From CAYXAA01 sp964462985 (GTDB lineage: Bacteria; Pseudomonadota; Alphaproteobacteria; Rhizobiales; Stappiaceae): a stretch of DNA of 64,000 nt. The translations under genes and the position numbers were made by a program. The notes beneath the pieces are model-generated. The model worked only from the letters and a program-made list of their open reading frames with translations, had not been told where the DNA came from and did no database searches. Shown piece by piece: positions 35,213 through 44,827 of this stretch (positions are counted from its first letter, which is position 1; each line of letters starts with the position of its first letter). The DNA lies in contig CAYXAA010000018.1 of the NCBI GenBank assembly GCA_964462985.1, forward strand, positions 19,131 through 83,130, read 5' to 3'.

Positions 35213-35965
35213 ATGATCTCCAGGATCTTCGGGGTCGCTCTCGGCGCGGGATGCGCTGCGGGCCTGGCCCTTGCCGTGCTCCAGGCAATCTTCACCACGC
35301 CGATCATTCTCCAGGCCGAGGCCTATGAGACCGTTTCGATCGGTATGCCCATGATCGACCACGCCGTTGCGACCGCGCAAGACGCGCGGATCTGGCTGGC
35401 CCACGGACCCGCCGAGCATGGCGCGGGAGGGGGCAGCCTGTTCGGCCTGCTTCCGGGCGGCTGGGCGCCCGAGGACGGCTTTGAGCGCACGGCCTATACC
35501 ACCGTGACCAGCCTGCTCATCGGCTTCGGATTCGCGCTGATGCTGCTGTCGGCCATGCTTGCCACCGGTGTCACGGTCGATGCCCGGTCGGGGCTGATGT
35601 GGGGCCTCGGCGGCTTTGCCGCGGTCGCGCTCGCCCCGGCGCTCGGACTGCCGCCGGAACTGCCGGGCTCGGCGGCGGCGGACCTGGTTGACCGGCAGGT
35701 GTGGTGGATCGGTACCGCGCTCGCCACCGGGCTCGGGTTGTGGCTCATCGCCTCGCGGCCGCAAGCGCTGCTGAAGGCGGCCGGCGTGGTCTTGCTGCTC
35801 GCTCCCCATGTGATCGGCGCGCCGCATCCGCATGCCTACGCGTCGCAGGCCCCAGCCGAGCTCGCCGGCCATTTCGCCGCGACGTCGCTCGTCTGTGCCG
35901 CGGTGTTCTGGGCGCTGCTCGGGCTCGGCCTCGGTCTCTTCTGGCAGCGGAGCACGGCAACGTGA
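35213..35965 (+). CDS. cbtA: Cobalt transporter subunit CbtA
   Basis: This 250-residue protein has about five transmembrane segments and begins MISRIFGVALGAGCAAGLALAVLQ, as CbtA proteins do. A histidine-bearing loop (APHVIGAPHPHAY) near residue 205 may bind metal. It is encoded 42 bases after cbtB and overlaps the cobU GTG by four bases. CbtA and CbtB are regarded as a cobalt uptake system on the basis of B12-riboswitch linkage. Confidence 0.92.
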   Translation: MISRIFGVALGAGCAAGLALAVLQAIFTTPIILQAEAYETVSIGMPMIDHAVATAQDARIWLAHGPAEHGAGGGSLFGLLPGGWAPEDGFERTAYTTVTSLLIGFGFALMLLSAMLATGVTVDARSGLMWGLGGFAAVALAPALGLPPELPGSAAADLVDRQVWWIGTALATGLGLWLIASRPQALLKAAGVVLLLAPHVIGAPHPHAYASQAPAELAGHFAATSLVCAAVFWALLGLGLGLFWQRSTAT

Positions 35966-36516
35966 CCAATGGCGCGCCACCCGCGACGGTTCTCGTTCTC
36001 GGGGGCGCGCGCTCGGGCAAGAGCGCCTTCGCCGAGCGGCTGGTGCTGGAGAGCGGCCTTGCGCCGGTCTATCTCGCCACCGGCGCGGCCGGGGACGGCG
36101 AGATGGCAGAGCGGATCGCCGAGCACCGTGCCCGGCGCGGTGCAGCCTGGACCACGGTCGAGGAACCGCGCGATCTTGTCGGGGCGCTTGCCCGCGAAAC
36201 GGCGCCGGGTCGGGCTGTTCTCGTCGATTGCCTGACCCTCTGGCTCGCCAACCGGATGTTTGACAAGGCAGATCTTGCGGCGGAAACGTGCGGGCTGACC
36301 GGCGCGCTCATGTCTGTTCGCGGCCCCGTCGTGCTCGTTTCCAACGAGACCGGCTTCGGCATCGTGCCGGACAATCCGCTCGCCCGGCGATTCCGCGATG
36401 CTCAGGGGCGGCTCAACCAGGCGGTTGCCGCCGCCGTCCACCGCGTCGTGCTGGTTGCCGCCGGGCTACCGCTCGTCCTGAAACCCAATTCGAACCTGAC
36501 GGAGATCCGCCTATGA
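35962..36516 (+). CDS. cobU: Bifunctional adenosylcobinamide kinase / adenosylcobinamide-phosphate guanylyltransferase
   Basis: This 184-residue enzyme (CobU, CobP in the aerobic pathway) phosphorylates adenosylcobinamide and transfers GMP to make GDP-cobinamide. The P-loop GGARSGKS is at residues 14-21, followed by the family segments YLATGAAGDGEMAERIAEHRARRG and VDCLTLWLANRM. The GTG start overlaps the cbtA stop (GTGA), and its own stop overlaps the cobW ATG, showing coupling. Confidence 0.94.
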   Translation: MTNGAPPATVLVLGGARSGKSAFAERLVLESGLAPVYLATGAAGDGEMAERIAEHRARRGAAWTTVEEPRDLVGALARETAPGRAVLVDCLTLWLANRMFDKADLAAETCGLTGALMSVRGPVVLVSNETGFGIVPDNPLARRFRDAQGRLNQAVAAAVHRVVLVAAGLPLVLKPNSNLTEIRL

Positions 36517-37553
36517 CGGCCGGACGCAAGATCCCCGCCACCATCGTAACCGGCTTCCTCGGCGCCGGAAAAACCACACTGCTGCGCAACCTGATCGCGG
36601 GGGCCCGCGGCAAGCGCATCGCCCTGATCGTCAACGAGTTCGGCGACATGGGCTTTGATGGCGCGCTGCTCGACGGCTGCGCCGACCCTGACTGCCGTGC
36701 CGACGAGGTGGTAGAGCTGACCAACGGCTGCATCTGCTGCACCGTTGCCGAAGATTTCCTGCCAACGATCGAACAACTGCTCGCCCGCGATCCGGCGCCC
36801 GATCACATCGTGATCGAGACCTCGGGGCTTGCGCTGCCGCAGCCGCTGGTGCGCGCCTTTTCCTGGCCGACCGTCAAGCCCCGTGTCACGGTCGATGCGG
36901 TGGTCACTGTGGTCGATGCGGCCGCCGTCGCCGAGGGCGGGGTTGTCGCCGACGAGGCCGCACTCGCGGCGCAGCGCGCCGCGGACGAGGCGCTCGACCA
37001 CGACAGCCCGATCGAGGAGCTGTTCGAGGACCAGCTCGTCTGCGCCGATCTCGTCGTGCTCAACAAGGCCGACCTCATCTCGCCTGCGGCCCTGGAAAGG
37101 GTGCGGGAGCGGGTGCTCAAGGAGATCCGCAGCGGTGTCGAGGTTGTTGCAGCGGAAGGCGGGCGGCTTGCCGTCGACGTTGTGCTCGGCCGCGATGCCG
37201 CATCCGAGGATGACATGGCGGGCCGCGAGAGCCACCACGAGTCCGAGCACCATGACGACCATCACCACGACGAGTTCGAAAGCCACGTAATCTCGGTCGA
37301 CGCCTTTGCCTCACCCGAGGAGATCGAGAAGCGGGTGCGCGCCGCCATGGCTTTGCCGGGCGTGCTGCGTATCAAGGGCGCGGCGGCGGTTGCCGGCAAG
37401 GCGGCGCCGGTGATGGTGCAGGCCGTCGGCCAGCGGGTCGAGACATGGTTTGCACGCGACGCGCGGGCGCCGGGCCGCCTCGTCGTCATTGGTCTCGAAG
37501 GCTTCGATCTCGACGCGGTGAGAGATCGTCTGGAACAAAAGGTTGTGGCGTGA
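36513..37553 (+). CDS. cobW: CobW-type metal-binding GTPase
   Basis: This 346-residue GTPase of the COG0523 family has the P-loop GFLGAGKTT at residues 14-22, the metal site CICC (C73, C75, C76) and the GTP-specificity motif NKAD. A histidine- and acid-rich linker around residues 237-255 (HHESEHHDDHHHDE) precedes the C-terminal domain. In B12 operons CobW is thought to deliver cobalt to the CobN-containing chelatase. It overlaps cobU and lies 21 bases ahead of cobN. Confidence 0.94.
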   Translation: MTAGRKIPATIVTGFLGAGKTTLLRNLIAGARGKRIALIVNEFGDMGFDGALLDGCADPDCRADEVVELTNGCICCTVAEDFLPTIEQLLARDPAPDHIVIETSGLALPQPLVRAFSWPTVKPRVTVDAVVTVVDAAAVAEGGVVADEAALAAQRAADEALDHDSPIEELFEDQLVCADLVVLNKADLISPAALERVRERVLKEIRSGVEVVAAEGGRLAVDVVLGRDAASEDDMAGRESHHESEHHDDHHHDEFESHVISVDAFASPEEIEKRVRAAMALPGVLRIKGAAAVAGKAAPVMVQAVGQRVETWFARDARAPGRLVVIGLEGFDLDAVRDRLEQKVVA

Positions 37554-37574
37554 CGCCGAAGGACTGAACCCGCC

Positions 37575-40500
37575 ATGCACATCCTGGCGAACCGGACTGG
37601 ACGGATTGACGCCGGTGAGGAGGCGGTCGATCTCGCACAGACCCCGGCTGACATTGTGGTCTTGTCCGCCGCCGACACGGAACTGGCGGGCTTCTCCGCT
37701 GCCGTGGCCGCGCTGGGCGAAAATGCCCCGTCGGTGCGGCTCGCCAGCCTGCTTGCGCTCGGTCATCCCTATTCGGTCGACCTCTATGTCGAAAACACCG
37801 TCCGCCGATCGCGCCTCGTGCTGCTGCGCCTGCTCGGCGGGGCCGGATACTGGTCGTACGGCCTCGATCGCCTGATCGAGACGGCAAGAGGCCATGGTCT
37901 CTCGCTCGTCGTCGTCCCGGGCGACGACCGCTGGGACCCGGACCTTGCCGCGCGGTCTACGGTCGGTCTCGAGGCGGCAGAACGGCTGTGGCGCTACTGC
38001 GTCGAGGGCGGGGCCGGCAATCTGGCGAACGCGCTGCGCTTTGCCGCCCACTTGATCGGATCAGCCGAGGAGCCGGAGCCGCCGCGGCCGCTGCCGCGGG
38101 CTGGACTGTTTATGCCGGGGCAGACCGCGCCGGACCTTGACGCGATCAGGCAGACCTGGGGCGATCCTGGTGCGCCGGTCGCTGCCATTGTGTTCTACCG
38201 GGCGCTCGTTTACGGCGCGGCGACGGCGCCGATCGAGGCATTGGCCGAGGCTTTGGCCCGAGAGGGCGTCAATGCGCTGCCGATCTTTGTGGCTTCCTTG
38301 AAGGAGGCGGAAAGCGCGGCGGTGATCGATGCCCTGTTCGAGGCCTGTCCACCGGACGTCGTGATCAACGCTACGGCCTTTGCCGTATCGAGCGCCGGGC
38401 GAAGCCATCGGCCGACGGTGCTCGACCGTCCCGGCGTACCGGTGCTGCAGGCCGTGTTTTCCTCGTCCTCCGAAGACGGTTGGCGTGACAGCGACCAGGG
38501 CCTCGGCCCGCGTGATCTTGCCATGCATGTCGTCCTGCCGGAGGTCGACGGCCGGATCTTCACCCGTGCCGTCTCCTTCAAGGAGGAGGGTGTCCGCGAT
38601 CAGGCGACGCAGTCCGTTCCGGTGCGGTTCGTGCCGAAGCCGGACCGGATCGCCTTCGTCGCGGCGCTTGCCGCCAACTGGGCCCGGCTGCGCCGCACGC
38701 CGGACGCACAGCGCCGGGTCGCGATCGTGCTTGCCAACTATCCGAACAAGGACGGGCGGCTCGCCAATGGCGTTGGCCTCGACACGCCAGCCTCGTGCAC
38801 GGCGCTGCTTCAAGCGATGGCCACCCGGGGCTACGCCATCGAGCAGGCGCCGGCGGACGCCGCCGACCTGATGGCAAGGATCGGGCGCGGGGCCACCAAC
38901 GCTTTGGACGGGCGTGCAGAACGGTCGACGTGGCAGGCGCTCGATCTTGGCTCCTATCGACGTTATTTCAATGATTTGTCGAGATCCGTTCGCAAGGCGG
39001 TCGAGGAGCGCTGGGGGGCGCCTGAAGCCGATCCCCATGTTGCGGACGGCGCGTTCCGGCTGGCGCTGCATCGCTTCGGCACGGCTGTCGTCGGCATCCA
39101 GCCGGCGCGTGGCTACAACATCGATCCGAAGGCGACCTATCACGACCCGGACCTGGTGCCGCCGCACCATTATTTCGCGTTCTATTTCTGGCTGCGCTAT
39201 GAGCACCGGGCCGATGCCGTCGTCCATCTCGGCAAGCACGGCAATCTCGAATGGCTGCCCGGCAAGGCCCTGGCGCTGTCGGAAAACTGCTTCCCCGAGG
39301 CGGTGCTCGGACCGGTGCCGAACATCTATCCGTTCATCGTCAACGACCCGGGCGAGGGGGCGCAGGCCAAACGGCGCACGGCGGCGGTGATCGTCGACCA
39401 CCTGACCCCGCCGCTGACCCGGGCCGAGAGCCATGGCGCAGCGCTCGAGCTCGAGACACTGCTCGATGAATATTACCTGGCGCAAGGTGTCGATCCGCGC
39501 CGGCTCGCCGCGCTCTCGGCCGATATTCTCGACACCGCGGCGCGCCATGGGCTCGACGCCGACATCGGCCTGACGCCGGAGATGGACCAGGCGACCAAGC
39601 TCACCCGTCTCGACGCCCATCTCTGCGACCTGAAGGAACTGCAGATCCGCGACGGGCTGCATGTTCTCGGTTCGGCACCAAAGGGGGACCAGCTCACAGA
39701 CCTGCTCGTGGCGCTGACCCGGGTGCCGCGCGGCGCGCGTCCCCAGGACGAAGGCCTGACGCGGGCTCTGGCGCGGGATCTCGGCCTCGACGGCTTCGAT
39801 CCGCTCGACGCTGATCTCGCCGTGGCCTGGGGAGGCCCTCGGCCGGAGCTTTTGCGAGCCGTCTCGGATGCGCCCTGGCGCAGCGCCGGCGACACCGTCG
39901 AGCGGCTTGAGCTGCTGGCCCGCCAGTTCGTCGCCAACGGCAGCGTGCCGGAAGGGTTCGCTGCGACGGCTGCCGTGCTGCATGAGCTCCGCGACCGCAT
40001 CGCGCCCGCGGTGATCGCGTCGGGTCCGGCCGAGACCGAGGCCGTGCTGACGGCGCTTTCCGGCGGCTTTGTCGCGCCCGGGCCGTCCGGCGCGCCAACC
40101 CGCGGCCGTCCGGACGTGCTGCCGACAGGGCGCAACTTCTACGCGGTCGATGTTCGCGCCGTGCCCACGGAGACTGCCTGGCGCATCGGCTGTGTCAGCG
40201 CCGAACGCCTGGCCGACCGCCACTTCGAGGACGAGGGCGAGTATCCGAAGGCGATCGTGCTGACCTGCTGGGGCACGGCCAACATGCGCACCGGCGGCGA
40301 CGATATTGCCCAGGCGCTCGCCCTGATCGGGGCAAAGCCGGTGTGGGAGGCGGGATCGGGCCGCGTGACCGGGTTCGAGATCCTGTCGCTGTCGGAGCTG
40401 AAGCGGCCCCGGATCGACGTGACGCTGCGGATTTCCGGCTTCTTCCGCGATGCCTTCCCGCATCAGATCGACCTGTTTCAATCCGCTGTGGCGGCCATTG

Positions 40501-41318
40501 CCGAACTGGCCGAACCGGCCGAGGCCAACCCGATCGCGGCGCGGGTCGCCGACGAGGCGCAGCGCCTTGCAGCGGACGGCCTCGACCCGCAGGCGACACG
40601 TCGCCAAGCGACGTTCCGCGTGTTCGGCTCGAAGCCCGGAGCTTATGGCGCCGGCCTGCAGGCGCTGATCGACGAGGGCATCTGGCAGGACCGCTCGGAC
40701 TTCGCCGATGCTTTCCTCGCTTGGGGCTCTTATGCCTATGGCGGCGGGGCGGCCGGTGAGACGGCGCGCGAGGCCTTGTCGGCACGGCTCGCGCTGGTCG
40801 ACGCCGTGGTGCACAACCAGGACAACCGCGAGCACGACCTGCTCGATTCCGACGATTACTACCAGTTCGAGGGCGGGCTTGCCGCGACGGTCGAGACGTT
40901 GAAGGGCGAAGCCCCCCGGATCTATCACAACGATCATTCGCGCCCCGAGCGTCCGGTGGTGCGCACGCTCGCGGAGGAGATCGGCCGGGTGGTGCGGGGC
41001 CGGGCGGCCAATCCGAAATGGATCGCCGGGGTCATGCGTCACGGCTACAAGGGCGCCTTCGAAATTGCTGCAACGGTCGACTACCTGTTCGCCTTCGCCG
41101 CGACGACGCGGGCGGTGAAGGATCACCATTTCGACCAGCTCTTTGCCGCCTATCTGGAAGATGCCGCGGTCCGGGATTTCATCGCCGAGGCGAATCCGGC
41201 GGCGCTGAGGGAAATCCGCGCCCGCTTCGACGAGGCGATCGAGCGCGGACTGTGGGTGCCGAAGCGCAACAGCGTGCGCGAGACGCTGGCCGGCCTGGCC
41301 GCGAAGGCGGCAGAGTAA
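37575..41318 (+). CDS. cobN: Cobaltochelatase large subunit CobN
   Basis: This 1247-residue protein has the full expected length of the large subunit of the ATP-dependent aerobic cobaltochelatase, which inserts Co(II) into hydrogenobyrinic acid a,c-diamide with CobS and CobT (not in this window). It starts MHILANRTGRIDAGEEAVDL. The core contains the VHLGKHGNLEWLPGKALALSENCFPE and TCWGTANMRTGGDDIAQALALIG segments typical of CobN and magnesium chelatase H. A long open frame on the opposite strand is antisense shadow. Confidence 0.97.
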   Translation: MHILANRTGRIDAGEEAVDLAQTPADIVVLSAADTELAGFSAAVAALGENAPSVRLASLLALGHPYSVDLYVENTVRRSRLVLLRLLGGAGYWSYGLDRLIETARGHGLSLVVVPGDDRWDPDLAARSTVGLEAAERLWRYCVEGGAGNLANALRFAAHLIGSAEEPEPPRPLPRAGLFMPGQTAPDLDAIRQTWGDPGAPVAAIVFYRALVYGAATAPIEALAEALAREGVNALPIFVASLKEAESAAVIDALFEACPPDVVINATAFAVSSAGRSHRPTVLDRPGVPVLQAVFSSSSEDGWRDSDQGLGPRDLAMHVVLPEVDGRIFTRAVSFKEEGVRDQATQSVPVRFVPKPDRIAFVAALAANWARLRRTPDAQRRVAIVLANYPNKDGRLANGVGLDTPASCTALLQAMATRGYAIEQAPADAADLMARIGRGATNALDGRAERSTWQALDLGSYRRYFNDLSRSVRKAVEERWGAPEADPHVADGAFRLALHRFGTAVVGIQPARGYNIDPKATYHDPDLVPPHHYFAFYFWLRYEHRADAVVHLGKHGNLEWLPGKALALSENCFPEAVLGPVPNIYPFIVNDPGEGAQAKRRTAAVIVDHLTPPLTRAESHGAALELETLLDEYYLAQGVDPRRLAALSADILDTAARHGLDADIGLTPEMDQATKLTRLDAHLCDLKELQIRDGLHVLGSAPKGDQLTDLLVALTRVPRGARPQDEGLTRALARDLGLDGFDPLDADLAVAWGGPRPELLRAVSDAPWRSAGDTVERLELLARQFVANGSVPEGFAATAAVLHELRDRIAPAVIASGPAETEAVLTALSGGFVAPGPSGAPTRGRPDVLPTGRNFYAVDVRAVPTETAWRIGCVSAERLADRHFEDEGEYPKAIVLTCWGTANMRTGGDDIAQALALIGAKPVWEAGSGRVTGFEILSLSELKRPRIDVTLRISGFFRDAFPHQIDLFQSAVAAIAELAEPAEANPIAARVADEAQRLAADGLDPQATRRQATFRVFGSKPGAYGAGLQALIDEGIWQDRSDFADAFLAWGSYAYGGGAAGETAREALSARLALVDAVVHNQDNREHDLLDSDDYYQFEGGLAATVETLKGEAPRIYHNDHSRPERPVVRTLAEEIGRVVRGRAANPKWIAGVMRHGYKGAFEIAATVDYLFAFAATTRAVKDHHFDQLFAAYLEDAAVRDFIAEANPAALREIRARFDEAIERGLWVPKRNSVRETLAGLAAKAAE

Positions 41319-41332
41319 CGGCGGAGGGAAGG

Positions 41333-41962
41333 ATGATCGACAAGACCAGCATGAGCGAAGCCGAACTCGACGCCCGTCACGCCGACAAGATGCGCAAGAA
41401 GAAGGCGGCGCGCGACAAGATCATGGCGACCAAGACGATCGAGAAGGGCCTTCTCATCGTCCACACCGGCAAGGGCAAGGGCAAGTCGACCGCGGGCTTC
41501 GGCATGGTGTTCCGCTCGCTCGGCCACGGCCACAAGGTGGCGGTGGTGCAGTTCGTCAAGGGCCGGATCGACACCGGCGAGCGCCTGGCGCTGGAGCGGT
41601 TCTCCGATCTCGTCACCTTGAAGCGCATGGGCGAGGGCTTCACCTGGGAGACTCAGGACCGCCAGCGCGACATTGCCGCTGCCCGTGCCGCCTGGGAGGT
41701 CGCAAAGAAGCTGATCCGCTCGCAGGAGCACCGTCTGGTCCTGCTCGATGAGCTCAACATCGTGCTGCGCTACGACTATCTGCCGATCGAGGAGGTCGTC
41801 GCCTTCCTGCGCGACGAGAAACCGGACGACGTCCACGTCATCGTCACCGGGCGCAATGCCAAGGACGAGCTGATCGAGATCGCCGACCTCGTCACCGAGA
41901 TGGAGCAGGTCAAGCACCCGTTCCGCTCCGGCGTGAAGCCGCAGGAAGGGATCGAATTCTGA
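41333..41962 (+). CDS. cobO: Cob(I)yrinic acid a,c-diamide adenosyltransferase
   Basis: This 209-residue enzyme adenosylates the reduced corrinoid, forming the Co-C bond. The P-loop HTGKGKGKSTAGFG is at about residues 45-58, followed by VVQFVKGRIDTGER and LLDELNIVLRYDYL, all typical of CobO/BtuR. The N-terminus (HADKMRKKKAARDKIMA) is a charged extension found in alphaproteobacterial forms. It begins 14 bases after cobN with a GGAGGGAAGG site. Confidence 0.95.
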   Translation: MIDKTSMSEAELDARHADKMRKKKAARDKIMATKTIEKGLLIVHTGKGKGKSTAGFGMVFRSLGHGHKVAVVQFVKGRIDTGERLALERFSDLVTLKRMGEGFTWETQDRQRDIAAARAAWEVAKKLIRSQEHRLVLLDELNIVLRYDYLPIEEVVAFLRDEKPDDVHVIVTGRNAKDELIEIADLVTEMEQVKHPFRSGVKPQEGIEF

Positions 41963-41987
41963 GCGGCATTCGAGAAAGGAGCGCGTC

Positions 41988-42359
41988 ATGCATGGCACCT
42001 TCGTTTGGACCGAACTCGCCACCGGCGACGTGCAGAAGGCCATGGCGTTCTATGCGGACACGCTGGGATGGACATTTGAACCGTACGAACTGCCCGACGG
42101 GGACTATTGGGTGATCCGCTCGGGAAACGCGGTGGTCGGCGGTATCGGCGGGCTGGACACGGCTGCAGACGTCGGTGCGTCCGCGTCGGCCTGGGCAGCC
42201 TTCATCGAGGTCGACAATCTCGACAAGCGAGTCGAAAAGGCGAAGGGCCTCGGCGCAACCGTCCTGCAGCCACCCCATGACGTCCCCAATGTCGGTCGGG
42301 TCGCCGTGCTGCGCGATCCGACGGGGGCGCTCATCGGCTGGATGACGAGACTTCCTTGA
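41988..42359 (+). CDS. VOC (glyoxalase/bleomycin resistance-like) family protein
   Basis: This 123-residue protein has the paired beta-alpha-beta-beta-beta modules of the vicinal oxygen chelate superfamily, beginning GTFVWTELATGDVQKAMAFYADTLGWTFEPYE and ending RVAVLRDPTGALIGWM. A good AAGGAG site is present, and the stop overlaps the next start. It is embedded between cobO and cobQ although it has no known role in B12 synthesis; it may be a chance insertion or an unrecognised accessory. Confidence 0.85.
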   Translation: MHGTFVWTELATGDVQKAMAFYADTLGWTFEPYELPDGDYWVIRSGNAVVGGIGGLDTAADVGASASAWAAFIEVDNLDKRVEKAKGLGATVLQPPHDVPNVGRVAVLRDPTGALIGWMTRLP

Positions 42360-43831
42360 GCCGGCGCGTGCCCGCCCTGATGATCCAGGGCACCGGCTCC
42401 AACGTCGGAAAGAGCCTGATCGTTGCCGGGCTGTGCCGTCTGTTCGCCGATCGAGGGCTCACGGTTCGTCCGTTCAAGCCGCAGAACATGTCGAACAACG
42501 CCGCCGTCACCGCCGACGGCGGCGAGATCGGCCGCGCCCAGGCGCTGCAGGCGGTCGCTGCCCGGGCGGCCCCGACCGTGCACATGAACCCGGTGCTGCT
42601 CAAGCCGGAAACGGACATCGGCGCCCAGGTGATCGTTCAGGGCCAGCGCTTCGGTACCATGAAGGCACGCGAGTATGGTGGCCGCAAAGCCCAATTTCTT
42701 CCGAAGCTTGTTGATAGTTTTTCAAAAATCGCGTCAGAAGCCGATCTGGTGCTGGTGGAAGGGGCCGGCAGCCCGGCCGAGATCAATCTGCGCGCCGGCG
42801 ACATTGCCAACATGGGCTTCGCGGAGGCGGTCGATTTGCCGGTCGTGCTGGTCGGCGACATCGACCGCGGCGGTGTCATTGCCAGTCTGGTCGGCACCTA
42901 CGCGGTTCTCCCCGAGCATGAGCGGGCCAGGATCAAAGGATTCCTCGTCAACCGGTTCCGCGGCGACCCGGCGCTGTTCGGCGACGGCGTTGCCGAGATC
43001 GTCGCGCGCACCGGCTGGCCGGCCCTCGGCGTCGTGCCGTGGTTCGATGATGCCGGCCGGCTGCCGGCGGAAGACGCGCTCGGGCTCGAGGACGGGCAGG
43101 GAGCGGGACGGGTCAAGGTCGCCGTGCCGGTGATCAGCCGGATTGCCAATTTCGATGATCTCGATCCGTTGCGGCTGGAGCCGGATGTGACGCTGGTCCT
43201 GGTCCGGCCCGGCGAGCCGTTGCCCGGAGATGCCGACCTTGTGCTGCTGCCCGGTTCGAAATCGACGATTGGCGACCTCGACTTCTTCCGCCGCCAGGGC
43301 TGGGACATCGACCTTGCTGCCCATGTCCGCCGCGGCGGCCGGGTTCTCGGGGTCTGCGGCGGCTATCAGATGCTCGGCCGCACCATCGCGGATCCGGACG
43401 GGATCGAGGGAGCGGCAGCGACGGTGTCCGGCCTGGGCCATTTAGCCGTCGATACGGTGCTTGCACCGGAAAAGCGCCTTGCCACCGTCAAGGGGCGGCA
43501 TGTCGCCAGCGGCGCGCGCATATCCGGCTACGAAATCCACATCGGCCGGACCGCTGGCCCGGATTGTGCCCGCGCCTTCGCCATGCTCGGCGGCACGCAG
43601 GGCGTGGAGCATGCCGACGGCGCCGTCTCGGCCGACGGCCGGATCATGGGCACCTATGTCCACGGGCTGTTCGGCTCCGACGCGTTCCGCCAAGGGTTTC
43701 TGAGCAGCCTCGGCGGCCGTTCACAGCTCGACTATGACGGCGAGATCGACCGCACCCTCGACGGTCTTGCCGAACACCTTGCGGCGTCGCTCGACGTCGA
43801 GTCCATCCTCGGAATCGCCCGGAGCCGATGA
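42356..43831 (+). CDS. cobQ: Cobyric acid synthase
   Basis: This enzyme of up to 491 residues amidates adenosylcobyrinic acid a,c-diamide at four positions using glutamine. The N-terminal ATP-binding domain has MIQGTGSNVGKSLIVAGLCR and the C-terminal triad-type amidotransferase domain has GVCGGYQMLG with the nucleophile cysteine and a late GTYVHGLF histidine. The TTG at 42356 overlaps the VOC stop; GTG at 42368 or ATG at 42380 are alternative starts just ahead of the conserved motif. It converges with cobD, leaving only three bases between them. Confidence 0.95.
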   Translation: MSRRVPALMIQGTGSNVGKSLIVAGLCRLFADRGLTVRPFKPQNMSNNAAVTADGGEIGRAQALQAVAARAAPTVHMNPVLLKPETDIGAQVIVQGQRFGTMKAREYGGRKAQFLPKLVDSFSKIASEADLVLVEGAGSPAEINLRAGDIANMGFAEAVDLPVVLVGDIDRGGVIASLVGTYAVLPEHERARIKGFLVNRFRGDPALFGDGVAEIVARTGWPALGVVPWFDDAGRLPAEDALGLEDGQGAGRVKVAVPVISRIANFDDLDPLRLEPDVTLVLVRPGEPLPGDADLVLLPGSKSTIGDLDFFRRQGWDIDLAAHVRRGGRVLGVCGGYQMLGRTIADPDGIEGAAATVSGLGHLAVDTVLAPEKRLATVKGRHVASGARISGYEIHIGRTAGPDCARAFAMLGGTQGVEHADGAVSADGRIMGTYVHGLFGSDAFRQGFLSSLGGRSQLDYDGEIDRTLDGLAEHLAASLDVESILGIARSR

Positions 43832-43834
43832 AGC

Positions 43835-44821
43835 TCAGCCGACCAGGACGGCGTGCGCGGCGGCGGCAATGACAACGAGTGCGAACAGCCCGGCGCACGC
43901 GCCCGCATAGACCCGCAGGCAACGGTCGATGTCGTCCGCACCGGCGTCGCCGCGGCCGTCGGCGTTGAGGAACGGGTCGTCGACCGGATAGCCCGGGTAG
44001 TGCCGCGGACCGGCGAGTGCCAGGCCGAGCGCACCGGCCATCGCAGCTTCCGGCCAGCCGGCGTTGGGGGAGCGGTGTCGTCCGGCATCGTGGCGCATGA
44101 CGGCAAATGCCTGCTTGATCTGACCGCCGGCGAACGGGGCGGCAAACGCAATCAGGGCGCCGGCAAGCCGCGAGGCCGGCAGGTTGACGAGATCGTCGAA
44201 CCTGGCCGAGGCCCAGCCGAAGGCGCGGTGCCGGTCCGACCGGTGCCCGATCATCGAATCGGCGGTGTTCACCGCCTTGTAGGCAAGCAGTCCCGGCAGT
44301 CCGAGCAGCGCGAACCACAGGGCCGGGGCAACGACGCCGTCGGAAAAATTCTCGGCGCAGGATTCGATCGCCGCTCGGGAAACCCCGGCCTCGTCAAGGG
44401 TCTTCGGGTCGCGGCCGACGATACGGGCGACGGCGGCACGCCCGCCGGGAAGGCCGCGTTGTTTCAACGCGGCGCTCACGGCGGCGACATGCCGGTAGAG
44501 GCTGTTCTGCGCCAGGAACACCGCGGCGACGATGACAATTCCGATCTCGCCGAACGGCAGGCCGCGGCAGATGAGTTCGATCAGCCCGCCGATCAGAAAG
44601 GCGCCGGCGATCAGGGCGGTGAGGAAGACGACACCGTAGACCCTGCGGGTCCGCTCACTGGTGTCGGGTGTGTTGAAGTCCTGGTCGGCGATCGCAATCA
44701 CGTGCCCGAAAAAGGTGACGGGGTGCGGCAGCCGCCGCCAGATCGGGTCCGGATCCCCGACGATCGCATCGAGCACCAGCGCCAGGGCGAGGAGGGCGAG
44801 GGCGTCGGTGAAAAGCAGCAT
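43835..44821 (-). CDS. cobD: Adenosylcobinamide-phosphate synthase (CbiB/CobD)
   Basis: This 328-residue membrane protein joins aminopropanol (or its phosphate) to adenosylcobyric acid. It has several hydrophobic segments and the CbiB signatures ALVLDAIVGDPDPIWRRLPHPVTFFG and ESCAENFSDGVVAPALWFALLGLPG. The name follows the aerobic nomenclature. It starts six bases after cobC on the same strand, so the two are one unit facing the cobQ operon. Confidence 0.94.
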   Translation of the reverse strand: MLLFTDALALLALALVLDAIVGDPDPIWRRLPHPVTFFGHVIAIADQDFNTPDTSERTRRVYGVVFLTALIAGAFLIGGLIELICRGLPFGEIGIVIVAAVFLAQNSLYRHVAAVSAALKQRGLPGGRAAVARIVGRDPKTLDEAGVSRAAIESCAENFSDGVVAPALWFALLGLPGLLAYKAVNTADSMIGHRSDRHRAFGWASARFDDLVNLPASRLAGALIAFAAPFAGGQIKQAFAVMRHDAGRHRSPNAGWPEAAMAGALGLALAGPRHYPGYPVDDPFLNADGRGDAGADDIDRCLRVYAGACAGLFALVVIAAAAHAVLVG

Positions 44822-44827
44822 GGACGG

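Noticed and set aside
38061..41129. Open frame of about 1022 codons on the minus strand
   Set aside because: It is antisense to cobN, which has full family length and motifs. The opposite frame is arginine-, histidine- and glycine-rich with no recognisable domain, a common artefact in GC-rich DNA.
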